NCBI GenBank assembly: GCA_000750105.3
Contig: JPHH03000029.1
Location: 248,001 to 312,000, forward strand
Reading direction: 5' to 3'
Length of the DNA stretch: 64,000 nucleotides
Source of the DNA: Tolypocladium sp. Sup5 PDA-1
Lineage: Eukaryota; Ascomycota; Sordariomycetes; Hypocreales; Ophiocordycipitaceae
Shown here: piece after piece, positions 45,847 to 56,532 of the stretch
Numbering within the stretch: position 1 is the first letter of the stretch
How the letters are laid out: every line of letters starts with the position of its first letter
Translations under genes and position numbers: made by a program
The notes under the pieces: model-generated
What the model saw: the letters and a program-made list of their open reading frames with translations, nothing else
The model's database searches: none
Told to the model about the DNA's origin: nothing

Positions 45847-47806
45847 TGGCCTTGAAGCCCTAGCCAGTGCTCCATCAGGCGAGCACAGGGAGTGATGGAA
45901 GCGGTTACTTTCGTTGCGTGAAGCGTGTGTGATATCGCGTGCCGTGGTGCCGTACGATGGACCAGCCCGTGTTCAAAGGATCGCGAGATGCCAAGTCGGC
46001 CAGTGTTCGATTCACTGACGCAGCATCCATTCCTCACCATCGATGCGTGAGATTTCTCTCCGTTCCCAGCGCGTTGCCGTGTTTGTCAGGTTGTTTCGTC
46101 TGATGTTGAGCGTGAGCGCACAGGCAGCGTCCAGCAGCGACCCATGCTCCTTCACCACAGCCGCACCTGTCGCCAGCTGACAAATGACTTCCATCCATCA
46201 TCCACCACAAGGCGGCCCAGCAACCTCCATCTGCAGCCTTGCTTCCATCTACATCACTATCACGGTCCGACAAGGGCCATGCAATTTGAAATTGAAACGC
46301 GTATCTTTGCTTGCGATATTTTGCTTGCGATATGCAAATCGTTCCTGGCCGACATATGAGCTAGCGGTGACCACCCATGGTCAGCCTACTGTCATGGTCG
46401 CCAAAGCCACCAACGCGATGCGGGCCAGGAAGAGCATGACATCAATCCACACCAACCCGCGTGCTCTCTCTTACCCCTGTCATCTTCCCGAAGCGCCTGC
46501 CTGCCGTCTTTACCAGGCCGCAGCCGGGCCGTCGGACAAGCATCGCGGCCGCCAGGTTACACGAGGCAAGCCACGAGGGAGCTGGCCTCGGGCTGGGCAT
46601 CAGCTGGCCGTTCCCGGCTCTCATCCTATCAAATACGCATAGAAGAGGCTCTTGCTCTACCGTTCTGCTGTGGCACCTGGTGCTGAATTGCACCCTTCAT
46701 CCATTCGACCCTATGCGCCCAACATCTAGCCACGACCCCAACCACGGGCCGCTACCGCCCAAGCCTCAAGGAGAGACCGGCGAAGTTGCCGGCGACGAAA
46801 AATGGGCAGCCCGTAGTGCGCCATTATCTCTTTGCTTACTACCAACGGTTCGAAACATGGCTTGATAACATCCAGTCTGTGTACCTCGACGACGTTGCCT
46901 CGGGCTTGACGCCCTGCCCACCACTCACACGGCTCACAGGACACTCTCGGACTTGACTACATACATACAAGTTAAGTGAATACCCGAAAACTCACAAGGT
47001 ATCTCAATGGGATGAGATTTTAATCAGGGACAGCCGTCGCTTCCACGGGCGTGCAGAAACGGCGGACACATCGAGGAGCCCAGAGCAGAGCGCTCATCCA
47101 TCGGCCCTCGGTCAAGACTACGAGTACGGATAACGTCTTAAGGATTCAACAAATACCTTCATTAGTCGCCAGACGCGCTCCCGGCTTCGTCAATCCTTTG
47201 TTCTACCCCGCCCTGGAAAGTGACATCGAGTGAGCTCTGCATGAGATAGACGCCAGTTTGTGGAAACAGGCGGCCTGGTCATCCCATGATTGGCGTGCAA
47301 CCCTCCAACTCCGCGCCTCTGGACTGGGGTCTGGCGCTTACATGCTCACCTGCATATGCCACCACCAACCACAACACCCCGCCGCTGCAGGATTGTCTGG
47401 CCTCGAAGCTGCCCGAGATGGACGGACTGGACGCCGCTCCGAATCCATTCACCCAGCATCCGCGTCTAGAGCCATGAAACTATCAGCTCACGCATGCCTG
47501 GCGGCGCTTGTTCTGGGCCGGGGTTGCATGCCCTCGTGAGACGCTGGCGGTATGGGCAGTCGACGTTTCGTCGTATATAGCCGCTGGGCGCCCGTTGTTG
47601 CTCTGTTGGCTCTGCAGTTTGCGTGAAATTGCTCAAGTCGTGATCGCTGCCGGTTCCGCCTCTCGGGAGGCTGCATTGCCCCGTTGGTTGTTGGTTGTCG
47701 GTTGTTGGTTCACAGACACCACCAGCACCATCGGACTTTCGATTCTTTCTTCCCTTTCTTCAACAGATTTCTGACAAGTCTTGTTTCATTTACCGTCTCG
47801 TCCGCC
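45847..47806. other. Divergent intergenic region, Pol iota / unknown protein
   Basis: 1.96 kb between divergent genes. Open frames present show no domain. A tRNA-like T-arm at about 46001-46017 was examined and rejected. Promoters of both genes are expected here. Confidence 0.5.
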
Positions 47807-49159
47807 ATGGCATCGCAGCAAGTGGCGGCGAGTGCTTCCAAGAAGCCTCGGCTGTCTCTCCAGATCAAGACATCGTCCATCTCAACATCAAAGGGCATGC
47901 GCGGGTATGCCGTCAACCCCAGCGACCCCACGGCGTTCAACACTCTGTCCAACGTGTACGTCACTGCCATCGAAAGGTCATCGTCGGTCCAGTCAGAGCC
48001 CATCACGGCCATCAATACTCTGCAGGCCTTTACCCTCGAGACACCGGCCGAGTACAGGGACATGAACCCACGGGTCTTCACCCCATATGTCTCCTCCTAT
48101 CCCGAGACGCCGTTGACCGCACTGTCAGACTCGCCTTCGAAAATGGAATTCCACTATCCGAGCACGATGACTGCCACCCCTCCTCTTTCAGCCGGGCCGA
48201 CCGACTCCAGCTCTTCAAAGGTGTTCACTTTCTCGTCGTCGGATATTTCGTGCACGCAAAGCCCCCAAACTCTCAGCTCGCCAGTCGAGGGCCGCGCTCT
48301 TCGGCGGAGGATGGCTCCATGTCCGCTTCCCGGGCTCAGTCTGCAACCTCCATACACACATCCCCGAAGCCTCCATAGCATCCTCCGAAACTCTCCTCTC
48401 CCGCCCAGAACAGCCATCCCTCCACCGTCCCCCAGGAGGCAGTCGGTACGGCTGCAAGAAAAGGCAGCCAAAAAGGTCGGATACAACAGCCCCCTAACCC
48501 AAGAAATCACCACGAACCAATACATCAAGTCTCACATCGACCTCCTCACCGACGACGCCTCGCCAAACTCACCAGCACCGCCAACCGAGCCTGAAAACGT
48601 GCTCGATGTGGCGTTGGCATTTACGGCCAACGAGATCCAGGACGGCGGCCAGACACCGGGCCCGTTCGAGGACATGCGGCGCAGAATGGCTGGGCTGGGG
48701 CATGCGCCGATCTCGCCGGCAGAGCCGGGAGGTGCTCGCAAGCGCAAGCGGACGGAGAAGAAGCGCCAATGGGTTTGGACCATCGGCCAGGACGACGACG
48801 AGGAGGACGTTGGCGGAGCCGTTGCTGCGTTGCGGGCAAAAGCTGGCAAGACATCCGCGGATAGTACTTTGGCGAAGACGACCAACGCCCCTGAAATTAC
48901 ATACCCGGAGACTCCAACGCTCAGTATCGAGAGTGTCAGCCCTGTTGCTGGGTCCGTCGATGTTGAAATGTCCGACACCAGCAGCGTCGTCTCAGAGGAC
49001 CGCCGTCACGAGCTGCGTGCTCCAAGCGAGACGGAGCTTGATCTCAAGACGCCCACGGCGCCAAAACAGCCTGGCGACAGCACGGAGCGCAAGCGGGACA
49101 CGCCTATCCCGGAACTGTCCGAGAAGAGAGACACACCAGTGCCGCCGCAGCTGGGGTAG
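47807..49159 (+). CDS. Unrecognised, mostly disordered S/T-P-rich fungal protein
   Basis: Single exon, 450 residues, start MASQQVAASASKKPRLSL. The downstream ATG of a long open frame is chosen because the preceding 41 codons are hydrophobic, leader-like noise and the ATG has a good context (gccATGG). The protein has no obvious enzyme domain, signal peptide or membrane span. It is rich in Ser-Pro/Thr-Pro sites, with repeated YPETP (two copies) and RDTPxP (two copies) motifs. A conserved-looking middle block reads RRQSVRLQEKAAKKVGYN and SPLTQEITTNQYIKSHIDLL. A basic KRKRTEKKRQW segment could be a nuclear signal. This suggests a phospho-regulated nuclear protein, but that is inference only; I do not recognise the family with confidence. 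Confidence 0.75.
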   Translation: MASQQVAASASKKPRLSLQIKTSSISTSKGMRGYAVNPSDPTAFNTLSNVYVTAIERSSSVQSEPITAINTLQAFTLETPAEYRDMNPRVFTPYVSSYPETPLTALSDSPSKMEFHYPSTMTATPPLSAGPTDSSSSKVFTFSSSDISCTQSPQTLSSPVEGRALRRRMAPCPLPGLSLQPPYTHPRSLHSILRNSPLPPRTAIPPPSPRRQSVRLQEKAAKKVGYNSPLTQEITTNQYIKSHIDLLTDDASPNSPAPPTEPENVLDVALAFTANEIQDGGQTPGPFEDMRRRMAGLGHAPISPAEPGGARKRKRTEKKRQWVWTIGQDDDEEDVGGAVAALRAKAGKTSADSTLAKTTNAPEITYPETPTLSIESVSPVAGSVDVEMSDTSSVVSEDRRHELRAPSETELDLKTPTAPKQPGDSTERKRDTPIPELSEKRDTPVPPQLG

Positions 49160-49478
49160 GGGATGGCCATGGTGAACATGGCAACAGATTGCAAAGGCTC
49201 ACGCAGCTTTGACGCGAGATTGGAATTAGGGTTGGGGAACATGGGTACAGGCTTTTTGCTCAAGCATTACGATAACGGCATATGATGACACATGAAATCG
49301 TTCTGGGTGCAAGTGGACGGGTTGCAATGTAACACCAGGCAGAGTGGTTGCTTTTACATCATTCATAGCATTGCGAGGTCCAATTCTATCCCAAATATCA
49401 TCCCTTGAAATGCACCAAATGTTTTAACCCCCTTTATGAGTTCCATTTCCCTCATCTCAGAGAGACATACACCCCGTC
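49160..49478. other. Intergenic between convergent genes
   Basis: 319 nt, two facing 3' ends. No other feature is seen. Confidence 0.6.
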
Positions 49479-51201
49479 TCATTGCGCCGCCTTGGCCTTG
49501 GCCGCGTCTTGCTGCTGCTGGTGGTGGTACAGTTCCTCTGCCGAGGTGATGCACTGCATGTTGGCGCTCAGCTTGTTGATGGTCTCCTGCCACTCCTCGT
49601 ACTCGTCCGAGTCGAACACGATGCCTCCGCCTGGGCCGATGTTAGTACAATTATACAGCAGCACACAGAAAGGCAGAACTCACCAGCCTGGAGATACGCC
49701 ACCCCGTCTTTGGTCATCATCGTCCGCAGCGCAATGCACGTGTCCATGGCGCCCTCGACCGGGTTGCCGTTCTCGTCCTGGCTGCCGTAGCCAAAGTAGC
49801 CCACGGCGCCGGCGTAGACGCCGCGCTTCTCCTTCTCCAGCTCGGCGATGAGCGTCATGGCGCGGACCTTGGGCGCGCCGGAGACGGTGCCGGCGGGGAA
49901 GACGGAGCGGAAGGCGTCGAAGCGTGTCTTGTCGGGCCGCAGGACGCCCGAGACCTGCGACACGAGGTGCTGGACGTGGCTGAACTTCTCGACGACCATG
50001 AGGCGGTCGACGCGCACGGTGAAGGGGTCGCCGACGCGGTTGATGTCGTTGCGAGCCAGGTCCACCAGCATGACGTGCTCGGCGCGGTCCTTGAGAGAGC
50101 TGCTGAGCTCGTCGGCCAGGCGCTGGTCCTCCTCGGGCGTCTTGCCGCGCTTGACGGTGCCGGCGATGGGGTGGGTGATTACCCTGCCAGCCTCGCTCTT
50201 GACCAGCAGCTCGGGCGAGGCGCCGACGATCTGGAAGTCCTTGCAGTTGACGTAGAAGAGGTACGGCGACGGGTTGACGGTCCGCAGGTGCCGGTAGATG
50301 TTGAAGGGGTGCAGGCTCGTGGGGCGGGTAAACCGCTGTGAAGGCACGGCCTGGAAGATGTCGCCCCTGACAATGTGCTCCTTGAGCTTGGTGACGTGCG
50401 CCTCGTAGCCCTCGCGGCCGATGTTGGACTTGGCCTCCTGGCCCAGCACTATGGGGTCCTGCTTGGGAATCTCGATCTCGGGGGAGTTGAGCACATCGAC
50501 CAGCTCGTCGATTGTCGCGCGCGCCTTTTCGTACTCGTCGTCGAGGCTCCGCGAGGAACCGTCCTCGGGCACGGCGACGTAGGTGATGACCTTGATGACG
50601 CCGAAGAAGCGGTCAAACGCGACAATGGTGTCGAAGAGCATGAACAGCGACTCGGGGATACCGAGCACGTCCTTCATCGGGCGCGCCGTCTTCGGCTCAA
50701 AGTAGCGAACGCAGTCGTAGCCAACGTAGCCGATGGCGCCGCCCGTCAGCGGCGGCAGCTGCAGCCCCGGGACGTGGGCGACGACATGGCGCGCCAGCTC
50801 CTCCTCGAGCGCAGGCAGCGGATCGGCGGCCGGGCCATGGCCGGGCCCCGTGGCGAGGATCTTGCGGGGGCCGGCGCCGACGAAGCTGTAGCGGCCGACC
50901 TGCTCGGTGGCGGCCGACTCGAAGAGGAACGAGAAGTCGGAGGCGGAGTGCGCCGAGATCTTGAGGTAGGCGGCGGACGGGGTGATGAGGTCCGAGGAGA
51001 TCTGGCGGTACACGGGGACGAGCGTGGGTTTCGTGCCGCTGCCGGCCGTGTGCGGCTTGTCGACGACGGACCGCACTGTCTCGAGCGACGGGACGATGGC
51101 TCGCTGCGAGGCGAGGACGCCATCGAGTCAGCTGAGGCCCTCTCTGGAGCGCACTGGGCTGCGCAGGGCTGCGCAGGGCTGCCACTTACCGCGCCCGCCA
51201 T
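49479..51201 (-). CDS. trp2: Anthranilate synthase component I
   Basis: Converts chorismate (with ammonia from the glutaminase subunit) to anthranilate, first committed step of tryptophan synthesis. Exons 51201-51190, 51103-49684 and 49630-49479 give 527 residues, in frame. The first exon is only 12 nt (MAGA), spliced by GTAAGT to RAIVPSLETVRSVVDK. The N-terminal tryptophan-binding region has FLFESA and RYSFVG. The chorismate-binding domain has IFQAVPSQRF, NPSPYLFYV, GASPELLV, HPIAGTVKRG, DLARNDINRVG and VFPAGTVSGAPKVRAM. The last intron splits QAGGGIVFDSDEYEEW. An ATG inside the first intron is in the wrong frame. TGACTC on the coding strand about 55 nt upstream could be a weak GCN4-type site. 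A GGGCTGCGCA repeat lies in intron 1. Confidence 0.96.
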
Positions 51202-51859
51202 AGCGAATACCCTGTATCGAGCAGTGGGGGTATCTTGGACGATGACCAGGACGGAGAGTCAAGGTTGCTGCCTGGCGTTGAGAGCTGCGAGGAAGAACAA
51301 ATATGATGTACGAATATCTTATCGCCGAATCGTCAGTCCATCTCCAAGTGCCGTGCCGTTGGTGGAGGGGCACAGCACACCGTCACTTTAGGCCTAGCCT
51401 GCAGGTCGCGGGGCATTCGGCGCTGTACTTGTACATCACTGCGCTGCTTTACTGGCGTGACTGGCCAGAACCCGTTACTTTGGCGCTTGGCCCCAACCCG
51501 ACGTCGGAGAAGATAAATACAGTACGGACTCCGATGACTGAGATGCGCCCATTGCCAACCAACAACACCTGAGGTGGTTATTGCCGCTCCAATTACGGAG
51601 TTCTGCTTCGTACCCGCTTCGTATTCAAAGTTGAATCAAGTGCCAAGGCCTGCGACTATCTTCTCACATTCTATCGGTGTCATGGTAACTTACGAGGTAG
51701 TCATTCGCAGACGAGGAAATATCCGTCCCAAAGTCACATGGAGAATAATAGCCACCAAGGCTTTGGAATACAAGGTACGGCGATATTTGCTTCTGCCACC
51801 ACCTCTTTTATCTGCCTGCGATTCGGGATCCTCCCTTCGTTGGCCGTCAATCTTTCCCA
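51202..51859. other. Intergenic, TRP2 5' side to NLR 3' end
   Basis: 658 nt. It contains TACGGACT at 51523-51530 and two cttcgta motifs near 51608. No gene is supported. Confidence 0.6.
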
Positions 51860-54800
51860 CTATTGATCGAACATGAAACTATCCGACAGCTCAGGGAGGA
51901 TATCTGCAAGCACCATCTTGACAGTGGCATCGCAAAGGCCGCTGTCAAATTGGTCCCCTTGTTGCTTTGCAACCAACATCTCAACAACAGCATCGTGGCC
52001 CCCCATGGCGGCAGCTTCGAGGGCTGTCTCATAAAACCTTGCGTCGTCGACAGTCGCACTATCCGTAGCTTCAAGCAGCCTCTTGACGACGCCTTCGTGA
52101 CCTCCACGAGCGGCAGCTTCAACAGCGTTGCTATAGTGGACGCTTGTTGTGTTGAATTCCACACCAGCCGCAAGCAACCGCTCAACAATAGCTTCGTGGC
52201 CCATTTTAGCAGCAGCTTCGAGAGCCGTGCCGTGGAATCCCTCGGCGTTGACATCCGCACCAGCTTTAAGCAGCCTCCGAACGACGCCTTCGTGGCCTCC
52301 ATGCGCAGCCGCTTCGAGAGCAGTACCGTATTGGTCGCCTGCTGCATCCGTGTCCGCGCCGTTCGCAAGCAGCCTCTCGACAATAGCTTCGTGGCCTCCA
52401 TGAGCAGCAGCTTCGAGAGCGTTGCCGTGGTGGATGCCTGCTGCGTTGATATCCGCACCGGCGGCAAGCAGCCTCCGAAAGACAGTATCGTGACCCATCC
52501 TGGCAGCGGCTAGGAGAGGCCGCTCTCTCAAACCGTCCGCTTCATTTACATTCGCACCCGCCTGTAGCAGCCTCTCAACAACAGCTTCGTGGCCTTCCAC
52601 AGTAGCAACTTGAAGAGCGGTCCCATAAACGCCCATGGCGTTGACGTTCACGCCTGCGGCAAGCAGAGTTTCAACAATAGTCTCGTGTCCTCCGTATGCA
52701 GCAGCCTGCAGGGCGTCGCCGAATTCGTCGCCACGCGCGTCGGCGTCTGCACATTTGTCGAACAGCATGCTAGCAACAACGTCGAGGCCGTTGAGACAAG
52801 TGTAATAGAGGGCCTCCAAAGCCATCTTGCGAGGGCGTGGCCCAGGGACAAGGTGTGGGTCAAATGTCCGAAATATCCGTAGCCAAGCCTCATACGCTGT
52901 TGCGTCCTCGAAGAAATGCAAGATACGCTCTTGCACATATCCCAAAGCTTGGGCGTGCTTAGCATGATCCATCCAATACATGGCGGAATATTGTGCAAGG
53001 GGAAACGAGTGGCCAGCCTCAGCGCTGCGACTTAGAGAGCAGATGTAGCTCAAGCAAGTCAGCGTTATAGATGCTCTTGATTCTTGTGCCGAAAGATGAT
53101 TGCGAAATGGTTCCTCGAGATCCGTCGACATAAGGTATTGTTTGACCGAAAAGTGCGCGAGTTGAAGCTCTTTGCGACTCTCGGTGCGACCGTCTTTAAC
53201 AACAAGAGACACCAAACTAGGGCAGAACATTGCTACTTCCCCTGGGCATGGCAGTCTATATTTTGGATCGAAGGGGCAACCGCCATCAACTCGAACTGCA
53301 ATTGCATCAACAGCTTCTTCCATCGTTAGAGGTCGCTCTGAGTAGACGAGAAATTGAAGCAAACGAATAGCCTTTCCCTTGCGGCCGTCTGGGATTCGGG
53401 CGAGCATTCGGGCGTATGTCTCGTTTAGATCGGATGGTAACGCCCTCATAGCACTTTGGAGTTCATCATAGTCCAGGCACCTTTCCAGAATGTCGAGCTG
53501 GCAAGCTGCCCACCTGAACCTGGCGAACGTCAGGCTCTAGACCTGCAACTAGGTCTGAGAGAAAGGGAATATACTTACATTCCTTCAGACTTCCGGCCAA
53601 GAATATTCTCAATCCCTGCTAGCACTGCGGAGTTTGCGCCCCACCTCCTCGTAAAGTCACCCTTGGGTGCTCTGAGCCTCGCATGAATGTAGGTGCGAAT
53701 GTCTGACGTTACCGCACTTTTATTGATGCCAATACGGCCTGTGTCAGATATCCATTCACTGAGAGAAATCCTGATGTCTTCTTCGTCCCTGCTCATGGCA
53801 AGCAGACGAGTCGTTGATCGGCCAGGGGTAAACGCTGTCCCCATCCATTGCAGCAATCCAGACCTTTGGATGCACTCATCCAAGGCGTCCATTATGACAA
53901 GGATCTTTTTTCCTCGTACTTTTGACATCATTGAAGCTAGGCATCTAGAGAGCAAGTCGGTTGTAGGCTGGTTTCGGCCTTTATCGTGGGAAAGGTACAG
54001 ACCGTCGAGTTCCGTTCGAGTGTCATGGCATTGTGCGTACAACTGGAACGCAAGCGAACGCAACAAGTCGTCTACTCGTTGCTTACCTTTATCAGTAAAG
54101 TCAAAGAAAAACTCAAGTGTTAGGTAGAGACCTGGATAGGTATCTTTTAGATGGTCCAGGATGGTTGACGCGAGGATTGTCTTGCCGCATCCCGCCAGTC
54201 CGTAGACCCAGAGGTGCCCGCGAAGTCCTGACTTCCACTCGGCAAAAGGCTGATGGTTTACAAACCATTCTCCTGTGCCCGGATGCCGCTTACTCTTTGC
54301 TTGATTGAGGTTGGTCGATGTATCTGCAGGTGAGAGCCATGCTTTGATCCTTTGGCCGTGGTGCTCCAAGAGAAGGTTTTGCACGTCAGCCTTGGTATCA
54401 TTTGCCACAAGCTGGATGTCTTGTAGATCTTGGCGCACTTTATGAATGTTAACAAACGGTTCTTTGGAATATATAGGGACATGAAGAATACATAGAGGCA
54501 CTAACTATTCTTCAAAACATCAATGGCCCGCGGAGTTGCCCGAAGGTCCTTGATTGGGACGTAGACAAGTAGCTCTTTCGCGAAAGCAGCCGCAGTAGCA
54601 GACGCATATCGCTGCCATCGATCGTTCTTATGCGAGTCAGCATAATCAGAAACACCTCTAATCACAAGACAAGGGAAATGGTTGATCAATCCGGCGGCTT
54701 CCATTTCGAAGCAAATGCAGTCCGCCCCAGCATCGTTTGCAATGTGATCTCGATTGATCGCATCTTTGATAAGGATATTCCCAGAAGCTATTGTACCATA

Positions 54801-55517
54801 ATGAATCTCTGGATCGGTTGAGTCTCGCTGGTCGCGCTCGACTTGTTGCGATGACTCGCAGTTGGCACAATCAACGCCGCCAGCGTGGTCATAGGAAGAT
54901 GTGAACAGCCGATCGTTTTCGAGCCCTTGGTATACGTAGCTAGGGACTTTATTTCTGGATTTCGCCATCCGAGGTTTGGCTTCCCACATAGCTTGGAGGA
55001 ACATTGAAAGCTTGGGGGCATCCATCTCGTGGTTTGCCCGCAAGCTTGCGAGCGCGCTGAGCAGGACCTGAGGGGGCATGTTCAGAGAGCCCTTCCGCTC
55101 CCAATGCTGATTTGCCTTGGCTTTCCCATGGTCATACTGGATCACCCCTCCCGCTGTTCCATCGGGCACGCTGACGACGACGTCGCCGAGCCGGACATCG
55201 CGACCTTGGTCAGGCCGCGGGATGCCACCTCCGATACCAACGAGCAGCCCGACTCTAATGTGAGGCAAGGACGCTAGGAGGCTCGAGGCTGTAGTTGCGG
55301 CGGGAGTGATCCCGTTCATTCCAGTGGGGAGCGACGCTATCACAATGTTGTGCTCACCCATGCGACCCCATGTGTATGAGTTCGTGTCGGACTGATGCTG
55401 AACAAAGCCGTCGGGCGCCTCGTGGACTTCATCAAGCAGGGCTTCCGCGGCCGCACGCTCGATATGGAGAGCGGCGATCCAGCCAATGGCATAATGGTCG
55501 GGGCTATCCAAAAGCAT
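51860..55517 (-). CDS. Fungal NLR (STAND) protein: PNP-NACHT-ankyrin repeats
   Basis: Intracellular receptor-like NTPase of the type linked to fungal non-self recognition and regulated cell death. Exons 55517-54506, 54437-53579 and 53519-51860 give 1176 residues, in frame. Residues 1-335 form a PNP_UDP (nucleoside phosphorylase) effector-like domain with GLLVGIGGGIPRP, DVRLGDVVVS, FEMEAAGL and IRGVSDYADSH. NACHT has Walker A GLAGCGKT (417-424) and Walker B ILVIMDALDE (near 516-525). A winged-helix type region follows, joining as MFRWAACQLDILERC at intron 2. Eight ankyrin repeats of 31-34 residues run from about 888 to 1150, many near copies of GTALEAAAHGGHEAIVERLL. The C-terminal tail is short. 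GC content looks lower than in the neighbouring housekeeping genes. The recognised ligand is unknown. Confidence 0.92.
51990..52790 (-). repeat. Tandem ankyrin-coding repeats in the NLR
   Basis: Eight units of about 93-102 nt inside exon 3 of the NLR. Several share long stretches, such as the minus-strand coding for ALEAAAHGGHE and VERLLAAGA. Such DNA similarity permits unequal exchange. Confidence 0.75.
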
Positions 55518-55866
55518 GATTGATGCCGAACCGCCAAGAGGGACAGCACGAAGAAAGGATGTCCAAGCCGTTGGCCACGCGAGCGGGGTTTGGCAAGTTT
55601 GATGCCTGACAACTCAGCCTCCTCAGCCTCATTGCATTACCCTGGACAAGCAGCTTTGTCAGCCATTTGAACTCGTCGTCGGTCTTGATAGCAGGGTCAA
55701 AGAAGTACGAGTATGCCCGCTCAAACATGTTGGGGCCAGCCAAGATCCTGACCGACTGACTTGTCAAACTTGCCATCTTGCTACCGCCAATGCTGGTGTG
55801 AAGATCGTCAGGCACATTCGTTTTAGTGCCGCCTAGCAAGTTTCCTGTACCTTTTTTACTTGACAA
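55504..55866 (-). other. Unassigned 120-codon open frame at the NLR 5' end
   Basis: Starts MSSKKGTGNLLGG and contains FERAYSYFFDPAIKTDDEF, which looks protein-like but matches nothing I recognise. Its end overlaps the NLR start by 14 nt in another frame. A GT..AG pair (GTAATG ... TTGTCAG, about 55612-55648) could splice it. It might be a small gene, a decayed relative or an alternative first exon; I cannot choose. Confidence 0.25.
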
Positions 55867-56532
55867 AAATATATAGCCAAGAGGACGTAAACGAGGCGCC
55901 TATAATGGACAAATCCACGCATGCAGCACCAGCTTATACGAAGCTATATCGCGGGATTCGAACACGCAACCTCCCGAGCAACAAAAAAAAAGTCCAAGCG
56001 AAGGCCTCTTATGGCAGAATTCTAGCTAAGGTGAGCTTACGTTTGGGGGTGTAAGCTACGATGGGGAGATGGCTACGCCTGTAGCTACTTCGCTGGGAGG
56101 ATGAATGTTATTTTGGCATATATGGGTTGTGACGCGGGTGGTGAAGGTTGTGGCGTGCATCTCCACGCCCTGCTCCTCGAGGCGGCCTCTTCGGGAGCGG
56201 GTCTTGGGGGAGAGCTGCCATTCTGCTGGCTTTGTACCGGAGCTCTGGTATCCGAGCCGTCTCCAGCCAGAGAGGACATGGCTCGCCGGTCAGCTCTCGT
56301 GGTACTGCGGCAATGATATGGCGGCAGGTGAGCTCACCACAAGTCTGGGATCTCTACTTGATTCCCCCACAGAGACAACAAGCACAGCTGCGATTCCTAG
56401 TCGATAGCATAAGGTAGTTACCTCCCCGCCGCCCAATCTAGCGTAGCACCTCCCTTCCCATAGGTAAGGATTGGGCGTAGCCTCTCCCTTCCCATAACCA
56501 TCCTCCCCTCCCGCGCCCGTCTAGATTGGCGC
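55518..56532. other. NLR upstream region and 3' flank of the NuiA-like gene
   Basis: 1.0 kb. It contains an open frame at 55504-55866 (minus) overlapping the NLR start, a tRNA 3'-half-like sequence at about 55950-55986, a 10-base A run near 55981, and GC-richer sequence to the right. No other gene is supported. Confidence 0.5.

Noticed and set aside
45913..46024. Possible tRNA: perfect T-arm CAGTG-TTCGATT-CACTG with a pairing 7-bp acceptor
   Set aside because: The span would be 112 nt, position 8 is not T, and no box A or plausible anticodon arm can be drawn. The pairing is likely chance.
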